DNA of 64,000 bases from Anaerolineae bacterium (GTDB taxonomy: Bacteria > Chloroflexota > Anaerolineae > JAFGEY01). The position numbers were made by a program, and so were the translations under genes. The notes under the pieces are model-generated. The model was not told the DNA's origin. It ran no database searches and saw nothing but the letters and a program-made list of their open reading frames with translations. The stretch lies in assembly GCA_016929775.1 (NCBI GenBank), contig JAFGIE010000243.1, positions 8,785 to 72,784 on the forward strand, read 5' to 3'. This document shows positions 6,894 through 16,230 of the stretch, one piece after another (position 1 is the first letter of the stretch; the number at the start of each line of letters is the position of its first letter).

Positions 6894-9073
6894 CGTCTCA
6901 CCTCCGCCCTGATCCGCGTTCCCCTGCCCAGCCCAGTGTCCACGATCAGCGTGCCGCCTAGCTGCACGACCCGCTCTTCCATGCTCCGCAGTCCAAAGCC
7001 ACCCCGCTGGCGCACCAGCTCACGGTCAAAGCCGATCCCGTCGTCCACGATCTCGAGCTGAACCACGCCCTCCTCCTGCACCAAGCGCACCAGGACAGAG
7101 TCGGCGTTGGCGTGCTTGAGGGCGTTGTTCAGCGCCTCTAGCGCCACGCGATACAGCTCCTCTTCCATCTCTGCGGGCAGCCGACCCGGACAGGCGGCCT
7201 GGAACTCTGTCTTGACGCCGACCCGTTCCTCGACCGACTCGAGGCGCGAACGCAGCGCTGTGACAAGCCCATCTCGCTTCAGGACTGGGGGACGCAGCTC
7301 AAAGATCAGGACCCGCATCTCCCGCAGCGCCTCCTCGGTAGTATCCCGGATCTCGCGCAGGTGATCGGTCGCCAGTGCGCCATCGCCTTTGTCGAGCTGG
7401 CGGACAGCCGCTTCGGCATACAGCGTTACGCCATACAGAGCCTGCATCACCGAGTCGTGCAGGTCGCGCGCCAACCGGTTGCGCTCCTCGATCACCGCCA
7501 GTTGCTGCGCCTGATCGTAGAGCCGCGCGTTCTCTACCGCGACGCCGATCTGGTGACCGATCGCCGAGAGCAGGGACAGCTCGTCATCCGAGATCTCACG
7601 CACCTCCCCGCTGCCCAGGTCGATCGCCCCGACCGTCTTCTCTTTCACCATCAGCGGTGTGCTGACGACCAGCTCGACCCCCTCTGACCGGAGCATGTCT
7701 TTCAGCCTGCCCTCCGGGTAGTCGGCAACTTCCCGGTACACAGGGCGCCCCTCGCGCGCTGCCAGGCCCGCCGTGGTCGCGCCGAGCACCATCCGCGAGG
7801 TATAGGTCACCAGCTCATCCGAAAGACCGCGGTGTGCGCGCAAGTGCAGGCACTCGGTCTGCCGGTCCAGGACGAACGCCTCCCCCATGGTCATCCCCAT
7901 GATCCCAAGCGCTTCGTCCAGCGCGTCGTGCACGACTTCATCCAGGTCGAGCGAGCGGCTGACCACGCCCGCCAACCGGTTCAGGGTCGCCAGCTCCCTC
8001 GTCCGGCCCTCAACCCGCTGCTCCAGGTCATCGTACAAGGACTGCAGCTCGTTCGCCATGCGGTTGAACTGCGCGGCAAGCTCCTCCAGCTCGTCGCCGG
8101 TGGAAGCGACGATACGCTGCCCAAAGTGGCCCCCAGCAATCTCTTGTGCGGCGCCCGTCAACTCGCCGATCGGGCGCATGATCCGCCGCAGGCCAAACAG
8201 CACCACCCCCACGGGCACGACGATGCCCAACACGAGCAGGAGCACTAGGAAACGGGCGTATCGTTGGCTGGACGCGACGAGCGTCTGCCAGCTCTCCTCC
8301 GTCACCAAGCCCCACGAGGTCCCCGGTACGGGCGCAAAGCTGGCTACGATCGCTTGTCCCTCCAGGTCCACGGTGCGCAGCGCACCCGAACGGTTCAGCA
8401 TGACCTGTTGCACGACCATCTGATCGGAAAAGTCCTGCCCGATATAGTCTGCGTTCGAGTGATAGATCACCGAGCCGTTCCCATCCACGAGGTAGACGCA
8501 GTTGCTTTCGCCGCGGCGCAGCGACTCGATCCGCCTGTAGAAGGCGTTGTCCGTAGTTGGAGCGAGGCGAAAGATCCCTGCCACCCAGCCGACCGGGGCT
8601 CCCTGGCGACCGGTGATCGGGACCACCACGACGACGACCCTTTCGGTCGTTTCGCCATCCAGCATCACATTTGAGTAGACCGACTCTGAAGAGTCGAGGA
8701 ATTGGCGGAGGGGGATGCGACGGTCCCACTGCGTGCCCCAACCATCGAGCTGCTCTGGCTCAACCGACAGCACCTTGCGGTTCCCGTCAAACACGACCAT
8801 CCCGCTATCAAAGACGGACAGGAACTGGTCGGAGAAGGGATCGGCGTATGCCGCCAGCTCGGTCCCCAGCAACTTGGCCGAAAGGCGCGTCAGGTCTCTG
8901 TCGCGCTCGATGACCAGCGCCTCGGTGGCGCTCTGGTACGCGTACAGGCTCACGACGGCTACGGCGAGCAGGATCAGCGCCGCGGGCACAAAGGCCCACA
9001 CGATGATCTTGTACCGAATGCTGCCCCAGCGGATCCGCCGCCTCATCGATCGCCGCCTCGCTTGATCAACCAT
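6890..9073 (-). CDS. NarL-type sensor histidine kinase with dCache-like, HAMP and GAF domains
   Basis: About 727 residues in order: membrane helix 22-45; an extracytoplasmic sensor of roughly 225 residues with a Cache-like pattern (NCVYLVDGNGSVIYHSN); membrane helix 275-294; HAMP linker (about 295-350); GAF domain (about 370-510); a HisKA_3 dimerisation domain with the phosphoacceptor His539 in RLARDLHDSVMQ; and a HATPase domain with EALNNALKHA (N box) and DDGIGF (G1 box). It phosphorylates the regulator whose start codon overlaps its stop. The start is uncertain: the ATG at 9046 has a better GAGGCGG site than the ATG at 9073. The extracytoplasmic ligand is unknown; the neighbouring binding-protein operon suggests a nutrient, by inference only. 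Confidence 0.93.
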   Translation of the reverse strand: MVDQARRRSMRRRIRWGSIRYKIIVWAFVPAALILLAVAVVSLYAYQSATEALVIERDRDLTRLSAKLLGTELAAYADPFSDQFLSVFDSGMVVFDGNRKVLSVEPEQLDGWGTQWDRRIPLRQFLDSSESVYSNVMLDGETTERVVVVVVPITGRQGAPVGWVAGIFRLAPTTDNAFYRRIESLRRGESNCVYLVDGNGSVIYHSNADYIGQDFSDQMVVQQVMLNRSGALRTVDLEGQAIVASFAPVPGTSWGLVTEESWQTLVASSQRYARFLVLLLVLGIVVPVGVVLFGLRRIMRPIGELTGAAQEIAGGHFGQRIVASTGDELEELAAQFNRMANELQSLYDDLEQRVEGRTRELATLNRLAGVVSRSLDLDEVVHDALDEALGIMGMTMGEAFVLDRQTECLHLRAHRGLSDELVTYTSRMVLGATTAGLAAREGRPVYREVADYPEGRLKDMLRSEGVELVVSTPLMVKEKTVGAIDLGSGEVREISDDELSLLSAIGHQIGVAVENARLYDQAQQLAVIEERNRLARDLHDSVMQALYGVTLYAEAAVRQLDKGDGALATDHLREIRDTTEEALREMRVLIFELRPPVLKRDGLVTALRSRLESVEERVGVKTEFQAACPGRLPAEMEEELYRVALEALNNALKHANADSVLVRLVQEEGVVQLEIVDDGIGFDRELVRQRGGFGLRSMEERVVQLGGTLIVDTGLGRGTRIRAEVRR

Positions 9074-9102
9074 GTGCGGGCAGAGCTGCCCACGCCCATC
9101 GC

Positions 9103-9131
9103 ATCATATCACATCTCGCGCTTCTTGGCAA
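9103..9131 (-). promoter_or_regulatory. Promoter of the sensor kinase/regulator operon
   Basis: Minus-strand TTGCCA (9126-9131) and TATGAT (9103-9108) with a 17-base spacer, 5 of 6 matches in each box, about 30 bases before the kinase start at 9073. Confidence 0.7.
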
Positions 9132-9281
9132 TGCACGGCGCGCCCGACGCAAAGCACCTGCCGCCTCCGGCAAGAAAGCCGGGGTAAGAGAGAACGTCTC
9201 CGCTACGTCAGTGTCGTAGACCCGGCTATGTCGCGCCTCACGACAGCCGACAGCCGCAGGATGGGAGCATGGAAACGCACG

Positions 9282-9536
9282 ATGGTCATTGACAGCATCA
9301 CGCTCAAGCAGATCGTGTGCGAAGCAGTCACGACACGCGTCGACGAGCTGAGCTGCGGCGAGTGTTTCGAGCAGGTCGACCAGTACGCCGAGCTCGTCGT
9401 GCTCGGCGAGCGCGCGGCGGAGGCGATGCCGGACGTGCACGACCACCTGGCGCACTGCGCCGAGTGCCGTGAGGAGGTCGCGGCGCTGATCGCCCTTCTC
9501 CGCGTTGTCTACACGGGTCCCCCTGCCAAAGCGTGA
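9282..9536 (+). CDS. Small zf-HC2-type zinc-finger protein
   Basis: An 84-residue acidic protein with the His-x3-Cys-x2-Cys signature HLAHCAEC near residue 60, typical of the anti-sigma-factor zinc finger (zf-HC2) that folds over a zinc ion. Two further cysteines lie in LSCGECFEQVD. Most zf-HC2 proteins are anti-sigma factors with a membrane helix and sit next to an ECF sigma gene; here neither a sigma gene nor a clear membrane helix is present. The start at 9282 fits the expected domain edge, but the GGAG upstream is 14 bases away; an in-frame ATG at 9261 is possible. The CcdA-like gene downstream has its own promoter, so a functional link is not shown. Confidence 0.7.
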   Translation: MVIDSITLKQIVCEAVTTRVDELSCGECFEQVDQYAELVVLGERAAEAMPDVHDHLAHCAECREEVAALIALLRVVYTGPPAKA

Positions 9537-9586
9537 GAGACGCGCGCCCGCGTCGAGATCGTGGAACGCTTGCCGGGCACCTGAAC

Positions 9587-9615
9587 TTGACATCCTGCAG
9601 CCCTACGTGTAAGAT
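9587..9615 (+). promoter_or_regulatory. Promoter of the CcdA-like gene
   Basis: TTGACA (9587-9592), a perfect -35, then 17 bases and TAAGAT (9610-9615). It predicts a leader of about 55 bases before the ATG at 9679. Confidence 0.75.
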
Positions 9616-9678
9616 CGCACCGTCGTCGTGTCGGGCACATGCGTTTCGCCAGGCACGTGGGCTGTCTAGGGAGAGCCG

Positions 9679-10545
9679 ATGTCTGAGCAAAGCAAAAAGG
9701 TCAACCCGGAGCCCTTTGCACCGCTGAGCGTGGGCCTGAGCCGGCGGGGCAAGCTGGCGACGATCTTGTCGTTCGCCCTCCCCGCCCTACTCGTGGTCGG
9801 CTTGCTCTTTGCCCTCGTCGCTTCGCGCGACGGGGTCGAGTCCGCGATGACAAGCCTATCCTCCCTACTGCCCGTCGGCTATGCCTTCTCCGCAGGCATG
9901 GTCGCCAGCGTGAACCCGTGCGGCTTTCTCTTGCTGCCGACGTACATCCTCTACCACCTCAGGACCGGGGACCCACAGGCAGGCGAGCGCAGCGCGTCAG
10001 AACGGGTACTTAAGGCCCTCGCCATGGGCCTGGTCGCCACGGCGGGATTCGTCACGGTCTTTGCCCTCGCGGGCAGTGTCGTCGCCATTGGGGGACGCTG
10101 GCTCAACGCTGTCTTTCCCTATGGGCGCGTGCTGGTCGGGGCCATCATGGCAGTCCTCGGGATCTGGCTGCTCGTGACCGGCAGGAGTTTCGGCCTACAG
10201 GCAGCGAGCCGTCTGACGATCGCCCCGCGCCGGAACATGTGGAACGTCTTTCTGTTTGGGATCATCTATGCCGTCGGTTCGCTGAGCTGTACACTGCCGA
10301 TCTTTCTGGTCATCGTCGGCAGTGCCCTGGTTAGCCAGGAATGGACGAGCGCACTGACGCAGTTCATCGGGTACGCACTGGGCATGGGCTTGGTCTTTGT
10401 CGCCGCGACGATCGGCGCCGCACTGCTGCGCCAAGCGATCGTGCGCAAGCTGCACGGCGCGGTCCTGTATGTCAATCGCTTCAGCGCCCTGCTCTTGGTA
10501 GCTGTGGGCGCCTATCTGGTCTACGACTGGGTCGCTCAGTTGTGA
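9679..10545 (+). CDS. CcdA/DsbD-like transmembrane protein
   Basis: 288 residues with an N-terminal cytoplasmic stretch and about seven predicted membrane helices. Two family motifs hold the cysteines that shuttle electrons across the membrane in CcdA/DsbD: NPCGFLLLP (first half) and SCTLPIF (second half), which are pseudo-symmetric. Members carry reducing equivalents from cytoplasmic thioredoxin to extracytoplasmic thiol partners, often for cytochrome c maturation. No thioredoxin-like or cytochrome gene lies nearby, so the acceptor is unknown. GGGAGA precedes the ATG. It has its own promoter at 9587-9615. Confidence 0.85.
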   Translation: MSEQSKKVNPEPFAPLSVGLSRRGKLATILSFALPALLVVGLLFALVASRDGVESAMTSLSSLLPVGYAFSAGMVASVNPCGFLLLPTYILYHLRTGDPQAGERSASERVLKALAMGLVATAGFVTVFALAGSVVAIGGRWLNAVFPYGRVLVGAIMAVLGIWLLVTGRSFGLQAASRLTIAPRRNMWNVFLFGIIYAVGSLSCTLPIFLVIVGSALVSQEWTSALTQFIGYALGMGLVFVAATIGAALLRQAIVRKLHGAVLYVNRFSALLLVAVGAYLVYDWVAQL

Positions 10546-10751
10546 GCTGCGCGTGGGCATCGCCCAGGTCTGCGCGCGCGAGCAGCTCACCCAGGGGCGG
10601 TCTTGAAACAGGGGCGCCAGATGCCTCTGCATAGCGCGATCGAACCGCACGGCGGCGCCGCCCGTCTGTCCAGGGGACACGGTTGCGCACTGCAGGGCGG
10701 TCCGCAATGATCCGGAGCGCGCCGGCGTTGTCTGAAGGAGGAGCACTGGTC

Positions 10752-13499
10752 ATGAACAAGCTGGAACAGCTCGCGCAGGTGGGACAGTCAGTCTGGCTCG
10801 ACTACATTCGCCGGTCGTTCGTGGACTCGGGGGAGCTTCAGTCCTGGATCGACCGGGGCGTCCGCGGCGTGACATCCAACCCCTCCATCTTTCAGAAGGC
10901 CATCGCCGGCAGCACAGACTATGACGACCAGCTCCGTGCGCTGGTCGACCAGAAGCGGTCCACGCGCCAGGTCTATGAGGCCCTGGTGCTCGCCGACATC
11001 GCGCGCGTGGCCGATCTGCTCCGACCGGTGTATGACGATACCGCCGGCACAGACGGGTACGTCAGTCTGGAGGTCGATCCCACGCTCGCCGACGACACAG
11101 CCGGCACGGTTGCCGAGGCGCGCTACTACCACGAGAAGCTGGGCCGCCCCAACGTCATGATCAAGGTCCCGGCGACGCCCGCCGGCTTTCCGGCTGTGGA
11201 GCAGCTCATCGCGGCAGGGATCAACGTCAACGTCACCCTCATCTTTTCGCTCGATCAGTACCGCGCCACAGCCCAGGCCTACCTCTCGGGCCTGGAGCAG
11301 CTCGCCGCAGCGGGAGGCGATCCCGCCCGCGTCGCCTCGGTTGCCTCCTTCTTTGTCAGCCGCGTCGATACCGCGGTCGATCGCGAGTTGGCGCGCACGG
11401 GCGAGACGGCACTCCAGGGCACGATCGCCGTTGCGAACGCCAAGGCGGCGTTCGCGCTGTCGCACAGCATCTATGCCGGTGAACGGTGGGAGCGTCTGCA
11501 GGCACAGGGCGCGCGCCCGCAGCGTTTGCTCTGGGCCAGCACCAGTACCAAGAATCCGCAGTACTCGGACGTCAAGTATGTGGAAGAGCTGATCGGCCCG
11601 AACACGGTCAACACAGTCCCTCCCACAACCCTTGACCTCTACCTCGACCACGGCGCCGTCGCTTCTGCCCTGGAGCAGGGCCTCGATCGCGCGCAGGAAG
11701 CGCTGGACCGGCTCGCATCCCTCGGCATCGACCTGGGCGACGTCACCCAGCGATTGCTCGAAGACGGCGTCGCGTCCTTTGCCGCGGCGTTCCAGGGCCT
11801 GATGGACAGCATTTCCGAGAAGCGCGATCGGCTGTTGGAAGAGTGGGACCAGATCTCGGTCGATCTGGGCCCGTATCGTGCGGCGGTTGACGCTGCGCTC
11901 GACGAGATGCGGCAGGACGACGTCATCAGGCGCATCTGGGCACACGACTACCGCCTCTGGAAGCCCGACCCAGCCGAGATCACCAACCGCCTGGGGTGGC
12001 TCGACATCGCGGAGCGTATGGTAGAGCAGGTAGACTGTCTACAGGCCCTCGCCGACGATGTCTGGGCTGAGGGCTACAGGCAGACCCTGCTGCTCGGGAT
12101 GGGCGGCTCCAGTCTCGCGCCCGAGGTGTTTGCCAAGACGCTCGCCGGTGAGACAGACTACCTGGACCTGCACGTCCTCGACATGACCGATCCAGATGCC
12201 GTCCTGGCGCAGGCCAAGCGCCTGGAACTCCCTCAGACCCTGTTCATCGTCTCCACCAAGTCGGGACGCACGGTCGAGACGCTGTCCTTTTTCAAGCGGT
12301 TCTACACGTGGCTGGTAGAGGATGTCGGTCCGGAGGAGGCAGGTCGCCACTTTGTCGCGATCACGGACCCTGGCTCGCGCCTCGCAACGATCGCCCGGGA
12401 GTATGACTTTCGGACCATCTTTTTCAACGATCCCAACATCGGCGGGCGCTACTCCGCCCTTTCCTACTTTGGCCTGGCGCCCGCAGCCCTGATCGGCGTC
12501 GACCTGGACACACTGCTCGACCGCGCGCTGACCATGGCGTGCAACTGCGAGGCGTGCAACTGCATGGAGGGTGGCAACAACGCCGGCGCCCTGCTGGGGG
12601 CGACGATCAGCGAGCTCGCCGCGCATGGGCGCGACAAGCTCACCTTCGTCCTCTCCCCCGAGATCACCGCCTTTGGCGACTGGGTCGAGCAGCTGATCGC
12701 GGAAAGCACCGGCAAAGAAGGGCGAGGCATCGTGCCCGTGGTCGGCGAGCCGCTCGGTCCGCCCGACGTCTATGGCACAGACCGGACCTTTGTCTACCTC
12801 CGGCTTGACGGCGACGATACCTACGACGCCGCCGTGCACGCCCTGCAGGACGCGGGGCAGCCCGTGCTGCGCATCCGGCTGCGCGACCGCTACGACCTCG
12901 GTCAGCAGTTCTTCCTGTGGGAGATGGCAACCGCTGTCGCCGGGCATCGGATGGGCATCAACCCCTTCGACCAGCCGAACGTCGAAGCCGCCAAGCGTCG
13001 TGCGAGCGAGATGGTCGAGCGCTTCCGCGAGGAGGGAACCTTGCCCGAAGGCGAGCGCACGCCGCTGGAACGCGAGACCTTGCTCGCCTTCCTGGATCAC
13101 GCCCAGGAGGGCGACTATGTCGCCTTGCAGGCGTACATCGAGCCGACCCCAGAACGAGACCTCGCGCTGCAGCGCCTGCGCTCCCTGATCCGCGATCGCT
13201 ACCGCCTGGCGACGACGGTGGGCTATGGCCCCCGTTTCCTGCACTCGACGGGGCAGCTGCACAAGGGCGGCGCGGGGAATGGCCTGTTCATCCAGCTGAC
13301 GGATGACTCGGTCCACGACGTGCCGATTCCCGACGAAGCGGGCGCGGCGACGCCATCGATCAGCTTTGGCATCCTGGAGGAAGCCCAGGCCCTGGGCGAC
13401 CAGCAAGCCTTGCTCGATGCCGGACGCCGCGTGATCCGGCTCCACCTGGGGTCGCACGTCATCGAGAACATCGAGCACATGATCGATATGCTTTCCTGA
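10752..13499 (+). CDS. tal-pgi: Bifunctional transaldolase / glucose-6-phosphate isomerase (Tal-Pgi fusion)
   Basis: 915 residues. Residues 1 to about 365 are a transaldolase: GVTSNPSIF, and MIKVPATPAGF with the Schiff-base Lys138. From about residue 400 the chain is a phosphoglucose isomerase (LLGMGGSSLAPEV, VSTKSGRTVET, GGRYSALSYFGLAP). The fused enzyme interconverts sedoheptulose-7-P/glyceraldehyde-3-P with erythrose-4-P/fructose-6-P, and fructose-6-P with glucose-6-P, joining the pentose phosphate pathway to glycolysis. The ATG at 10752 follows AAGGAGGAG. The isomerase part holds CNCEACNC (near residue 600), an unusual Cys cluster. It precedes a glucoamylase and a glucokinase, which fits glucose and glycogen handling. 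Confidence 0.95.
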   Translation: MNKLEQLAQVGQSVWLDYIRRSFVDSGELQSWIDRGVRGVTSNPSIFQKAIAGSTDYDDQLRALVDQKRSTRQVYEALVLADIARVADLLRPVYDDTAGTDGYVSLEVDPTLADDTAGTVAEARYYHEKLGRPNVMIKVPATPAGFPAVEQLIAAGINVNVTLIFSLDQYRATAQAYLSGLEQLAAAGGDPARVASVASFFVSRVDTAVDRELARTGETALQGTIAVANAKAAFALSHSIYAGERWERLQAQGARPQRLLWASTSTKNPQYSDVKYVEELIGPNTVNTVPPTTLDLYLDHGAVASALEQGLDRAQEALDRLASLGIDLGDVTQRLLEDGVASFAAAFQGLMDSISEKRDRLLEEWDQISVDLGPYRAAVDAALDEMRQDDVIRRIWAHDYRLWKPDPAEITNRLGWLDIAERMVEQVDCLQALADDVWAEGYRQTLLLGMGGSSLAPEVFAKTLAGETDYLDLHVLDMTDPDAVLAQAKRLELPQTLFIVSTKSGRTVETLSFFKRFYTWLVEDVGPEEAGRHFVAITDPGSRLATIAREYDFRTIFFNDPNIGGRYSALSYFGLAPAALIGVDLDTLLDRALTMACNCEACNCMEGGNNAGALLGATISELAAHGRDKLTFVLSPEITAFGDWVEQLIAESTGKEGRGIVPVVGEPLGPPDVYGTDRTFVYLRLDGDDTYDAAVHALQDAGQPVLRIRLRDRYDLGQQFFLWEMATAVAGHRMGINPFDQPNVEAAKRRASEMVERFREEGTLPEGERTPLERETLLAFLDHAQEGDYVALQAYIEPTPERDLALQRLRSLIRDRYRLATTVGYGPRFLHSTGQLHKGGAGNGLFIQLTDDSVHDVPIPDEAGAATPSISFGILEEAQALGDQQALLDAGRRVIRLHLGSHVIENIEHMIDMLS

Positions 13500-13574
13500 C
13501 CACCTCTCGCCAGCCCTGGTGCACCAAGCACGGGCGCCAGGGCAGCTGATTCCTGCCCTCCAACAGGAGCGACG

Positions 13575-15590
13575 ATGCCAAGAGACATCCCGCTGGGCAA
13601 CGGCTCGCTGCTGGTCAACTTTGACCAGCAGTATCACCTGCGCGACCTGTACTGGCCCTACGTCGGACAAGAGAACCACACGCACGGACACGCGTGCCGG
13701 ATGGGGGTGTGGGTCAACGGCGCGCTGAGCTGGGTCCACGATCCACCTTGGGTCCGTACCCTCGCGTACGAACACGATACGCTCGTCTCGCAGGTCACGC
13801 TGTACAGCCCGGGCCATTCGCTGCGCATCGCGTGCCACGATGCGGTCGACTTTCACGAAAACCTCTACCTCCGCCAGATCATCGTCGACAACTACTACGA
13901 GCACCCCCGCGAGGTGCGCCTCTTTTTCACGCACGACCTGCACATCGGCGGCAGCATGGTTGGCGACTCGGCGTACTATGAACCAGAGCGGCGTGCCGTG
14001 TTTCACTACAAGGGGCACCGGTGGTTCATGATCGTCGCCGCTCGGTACGAAGGGGAGGCGCTGCGCATCGGGCTCGATCAATGGGCGGTCGGCAAGACCG
14101 AGATGCTGGGCCGAGAGGGCACGTGGCGCGACGCCGAGGATGGCGTCCTCTCCGGCAACGCCGTCGAGCAGGGGACCGTTGACTCGACAGTTGCTCTGCA
14201 TCTCACCGTCCCCGGGCGCGGACAGGCGGTAGGCTGGTACTGGATCGCCGTGGGCAACGAGTTCCGCGAGGTCACCCGCATCAACCGCACGGTGCGCGAA
14301 AAGGGCCCGCAGGCCTTTCTCGACCGCACTCGTGACTACTGGCGCCTCTGGCTCACCAAAGAGGACCAGGACCTGTGCGACCTTTCCAACCTGACCTGCA
14401 GCCTCGTCCGGCGTAGCTTGCTGATCCTCCGCACCCAGATCGACAACCATGGCGCCATTCTTGCCGCGAACGACTTTGACATCGCACACTATGGGCGGGA
14501 TACCTACTCCTACATGTGGCCCCGCGATGGCGCACTGGTCGTCGCTACGCTGATCGAGGCAGGGTACTCGATGCTCGCGCGCCGCTTCTTCGAGTTCTGC
14601 CACGGCGCGATCACCGACGAGGGCTACTTGCTCCACAAGTACGCGCCAGACGGCGCGCTCGCCTCCTCGTGGCACGGCTGGTACGTGGATGGGCAGAAGG
14701 CGCTCCCCGTGCAGGAGGATGAGACGGCGCTGGTCGTGTGGGCGCTGTGGCGGCACTTTGCCACGTTCCGCGATGTCGAGTTCATCAAGGCCCACTACCG
14801 CGGTCTCGTCGTGCGCGCCGGCAGCTGGCTCGCCGCCTATCGCGATCAGACCTCAGGCCTTCCCCTCCCCTCCTGGGACCTGTGGGAGGAGCGCCGTGGC
14901 GTACACGCCTGGACGGTGGGCGCCACCTGGGCTGGTCTCGAGGCAGCGGCGCGCTTTGCCGACGCCTTTGGCGAGCACGCCCTCGCCCAGACCTACCGCG
15001 TCGCGGCAGGGCAGATCCGCGCCGGTGCGGAGGAGTACCTCTGGCAGCCTGACCTCAACCGCTTCGCGCGGACCATCCGCCGGAACGGAGAAGGTTGGGA
15101 CGTCGACGCTACGATCGACGCCTCGCTGGTTGGGCTGTGGGCCTTTGAGCCGACGCCGGGCGAGGCGGGCATGTTTGCCGTCGATGACCCGCGGATCGTC
15201 GCGACCATGCAGGCTGTGCGCGACCGCCTCTCGGTCCGGACGCCGGTCGGGGGCCTGGCGCGCTACGAGGACGACTACTACCACCAGATCAGCCAAGACG
15301 TCGAGGCCATTCCGGGTAACCCGTGGTTTATCTGCACGTTGTGGTTGGCAGAGTGGCTGGTCGAGACCGCCGCACAGGCGGAGGATCTGGACCAGGCGCG
15401 GGACCTTCTCGAGTGGGCCTCGCGCCATGCGCTGCCCAGCGGGGTGATGGCGGAGCAGGTTCACCCACACAGCGGTGAGCCCCTCTCGGTCAGTCCCCTC
15501 ACGTGGAGCCACGCCACGCTGGTCAGCGTCGCACACGCCTACGCCGAGCGAAGGCGCTCGATGCAGCTGGAGGCGAAACGTGATCTATGA
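13575..15590 (+). CDS. Glycoside hydrolase family 15 (glucoamylase-like)
   Basis: 671 residues without a signal peptide, so cytoplasmic. The N-terminal half is the beta-sandwich typical of bacterial GH15 (starting IPLGNGSLLVNFD); the C-terminal half is the (alpha/alpha)6 barrel with MWPRDGALV, the catalytic-acid region SWDLWEERRG (Glu438/439) and the base region GVMAEQVHPHSGEP (Glu627). It probably removes glucose from the non-reducing ends of glycogen, maltodextrin or a related alpha-glucan; trehalose is another known GH15 substrate. AGGAG lies before the ATG. Its stop overlaps the next gene by 11 bases, so the two are coupled. Confidence 0.92.
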   Translation: MPRDIPLGNGSLLVNFDQQYHLRDLYWPYVGQENHTHGHACRMGVWVNGALSWVHDPPWVRTLAYEHDTLVSQVTLYSPGHSLRIACHDAVDFHENLYLRQIIVDNYYEHPREVRLFFTHDLHIGGSMVGDSAYYEPERRAVFHYKGHRWFMIVAARYEGEALRIGLDQWAVGKTEMLGREGTWRDAEDGVLSGNAVEQGTVDSTVALHLTVPGRGQAVGWYWIAVGNEFREVTRINRTVREKGPQAFLDRTRDYWRLWLTKEDQDLCDLSNLTCSLVRRSLLILRTQIDNHGAILAANDFDIAHYGRDTYSYMWPRDGALVVATLIEAGYSMLARRFFEFCHGAITDEGYLLHKYAPDGALASSWHGWYVDGQKALPVQEDETALVVWALWRHFATFRDVEFIKAHYRGLVVRAGSWLAAYRDQTSGLPLPSWDLWEERRGVHAWTVGATWAGLEAAARFADAFGEHALAQTYRVAAGQIRAGAEEYLWQPDLNRFARTIRRNGEGWDVDATIDASLVGLWAFEPTPGEAGMFAVDDPRIVATMQAVRDRLSVRTPVGGLARYEDDYYHQISQDVEAIPGNPWFICTLWLAEWLVETAAQAEDLDQARDLLEWASRHALPSGVMAEQVHPHSGEPLSVSPLTWSHATLVSVAHAYAERRRSMQLEAKRDL

Positions 15591-16215
15591 CATCTCGCTG
15601 CCCATCTCGGATGGGCTCGCCGTGTGGCCCAGAGACCCCGCCGTGCGCATCACCCAGCCCCGGCACTTTGACATGGGCGACCACGCCGTCGTCTCCCACC
15701 TCGACCTCGGCGCGCACACCGGCACGCACGTTGACGCGCCCAGGCACTTTATCCCCGGCGCGCCGACCTTGAACCAGATCCCGCTCGACCGCTTCGTCGG
15801 CCCCGCGCTCGTGGTCCACGTCCCCGATGCCGACCTGCTGACCTGCGACGTCCTGGCGTCGCTCTCTATTCCTCGCGGAACAGAACGTGTCCTCTTTCGC
15901 ACCCGCAACTCGGACTACTGGGCAGAGAGCACCGCGACCTTTCACGAGGACTTTTGCGCGTTCGACGAGGGCGGCGCGCGCTGGCTGATCGCGCACGGGG
16001 TCCGGCTGGTCGGGATCGACTATCTCTCCGTCGCGCCGTTCAGCAACACCGGGCCAACGCATCGCGCCTTGCTCGGCGCCGGCGTGATCCCGCTGGAGGG
16101 CCTCAACCTGAGCGGCATTGAGCCCGGCTTCTACCAGCTGGTCTGCCTTCCCCTCCGTCTGGATGGCCTCGAAGGCGCGCCCGCGCGCGCGATCTTGATC
16201 GACCAGGCACTCTGA
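15580..16215 (+). CDS. Cyclase-family protein (kynurenine formamidase-like metal hydrolase)
   Basis: 211 residues. It begins with GTG at 15580, preceded by GGAGG with a 6-base spacer, inside the end of the glucoamylase gene. The family signature HTGTHVDAP supplies the metal-binding His and Asp residues, and SHLDLGAHTG and GIDYLSVAP are also typical of PF04199. Members hydrolyse N-formylkynurenine or open and close cyclic esters and amides of isatin-like or sugar-lactone compounds. Placement between a glucoamylase and glucokinase does not indicate tryptophan breakdown, and no other kynurenine gene is seen, so the substrate is unknown. Confidence 0.88.
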   Translation: MIYDISLPISDGLAVWPRDPAVRITQPRHFDMGDHAVVSHLDLGAHTGTHVDAPRHFIPGAPTLNQIPLDRFVGPALVVHVPDADLLTCDVLASLSIPRGTERVLFRTRNSDYWAESTATFHEDFCAFDEGGARWLIAHGVRLVGIDYLSVAPFSNTGPTHRALLGAGVIPLEGLNLSGIEPGFYQLVCLPLRLDGLEGAPARAILIDQAL

Positions 16216-16230
16216 CAGGAGGAGCCATCC

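Noticed and set aside
10542..10590. 9-bp inverted repeat GTGAGCTGC/GCAGCTCAC after the CcdA-like gene
   Set aside because: The arms overlap the stop codon, the loop is 31 bases and no T tract follows, so it is not convincing as a terminator.
12039..14795. Minus-strand open frame of 918 codons opposite Tal-Pgi and the glucoamylase
   Set aside because: It is antisense to two certain genes, has an Arg/Gly/Ala-rich composition typical of GC-rich antisense frames, and shows no domain or ribosome site.
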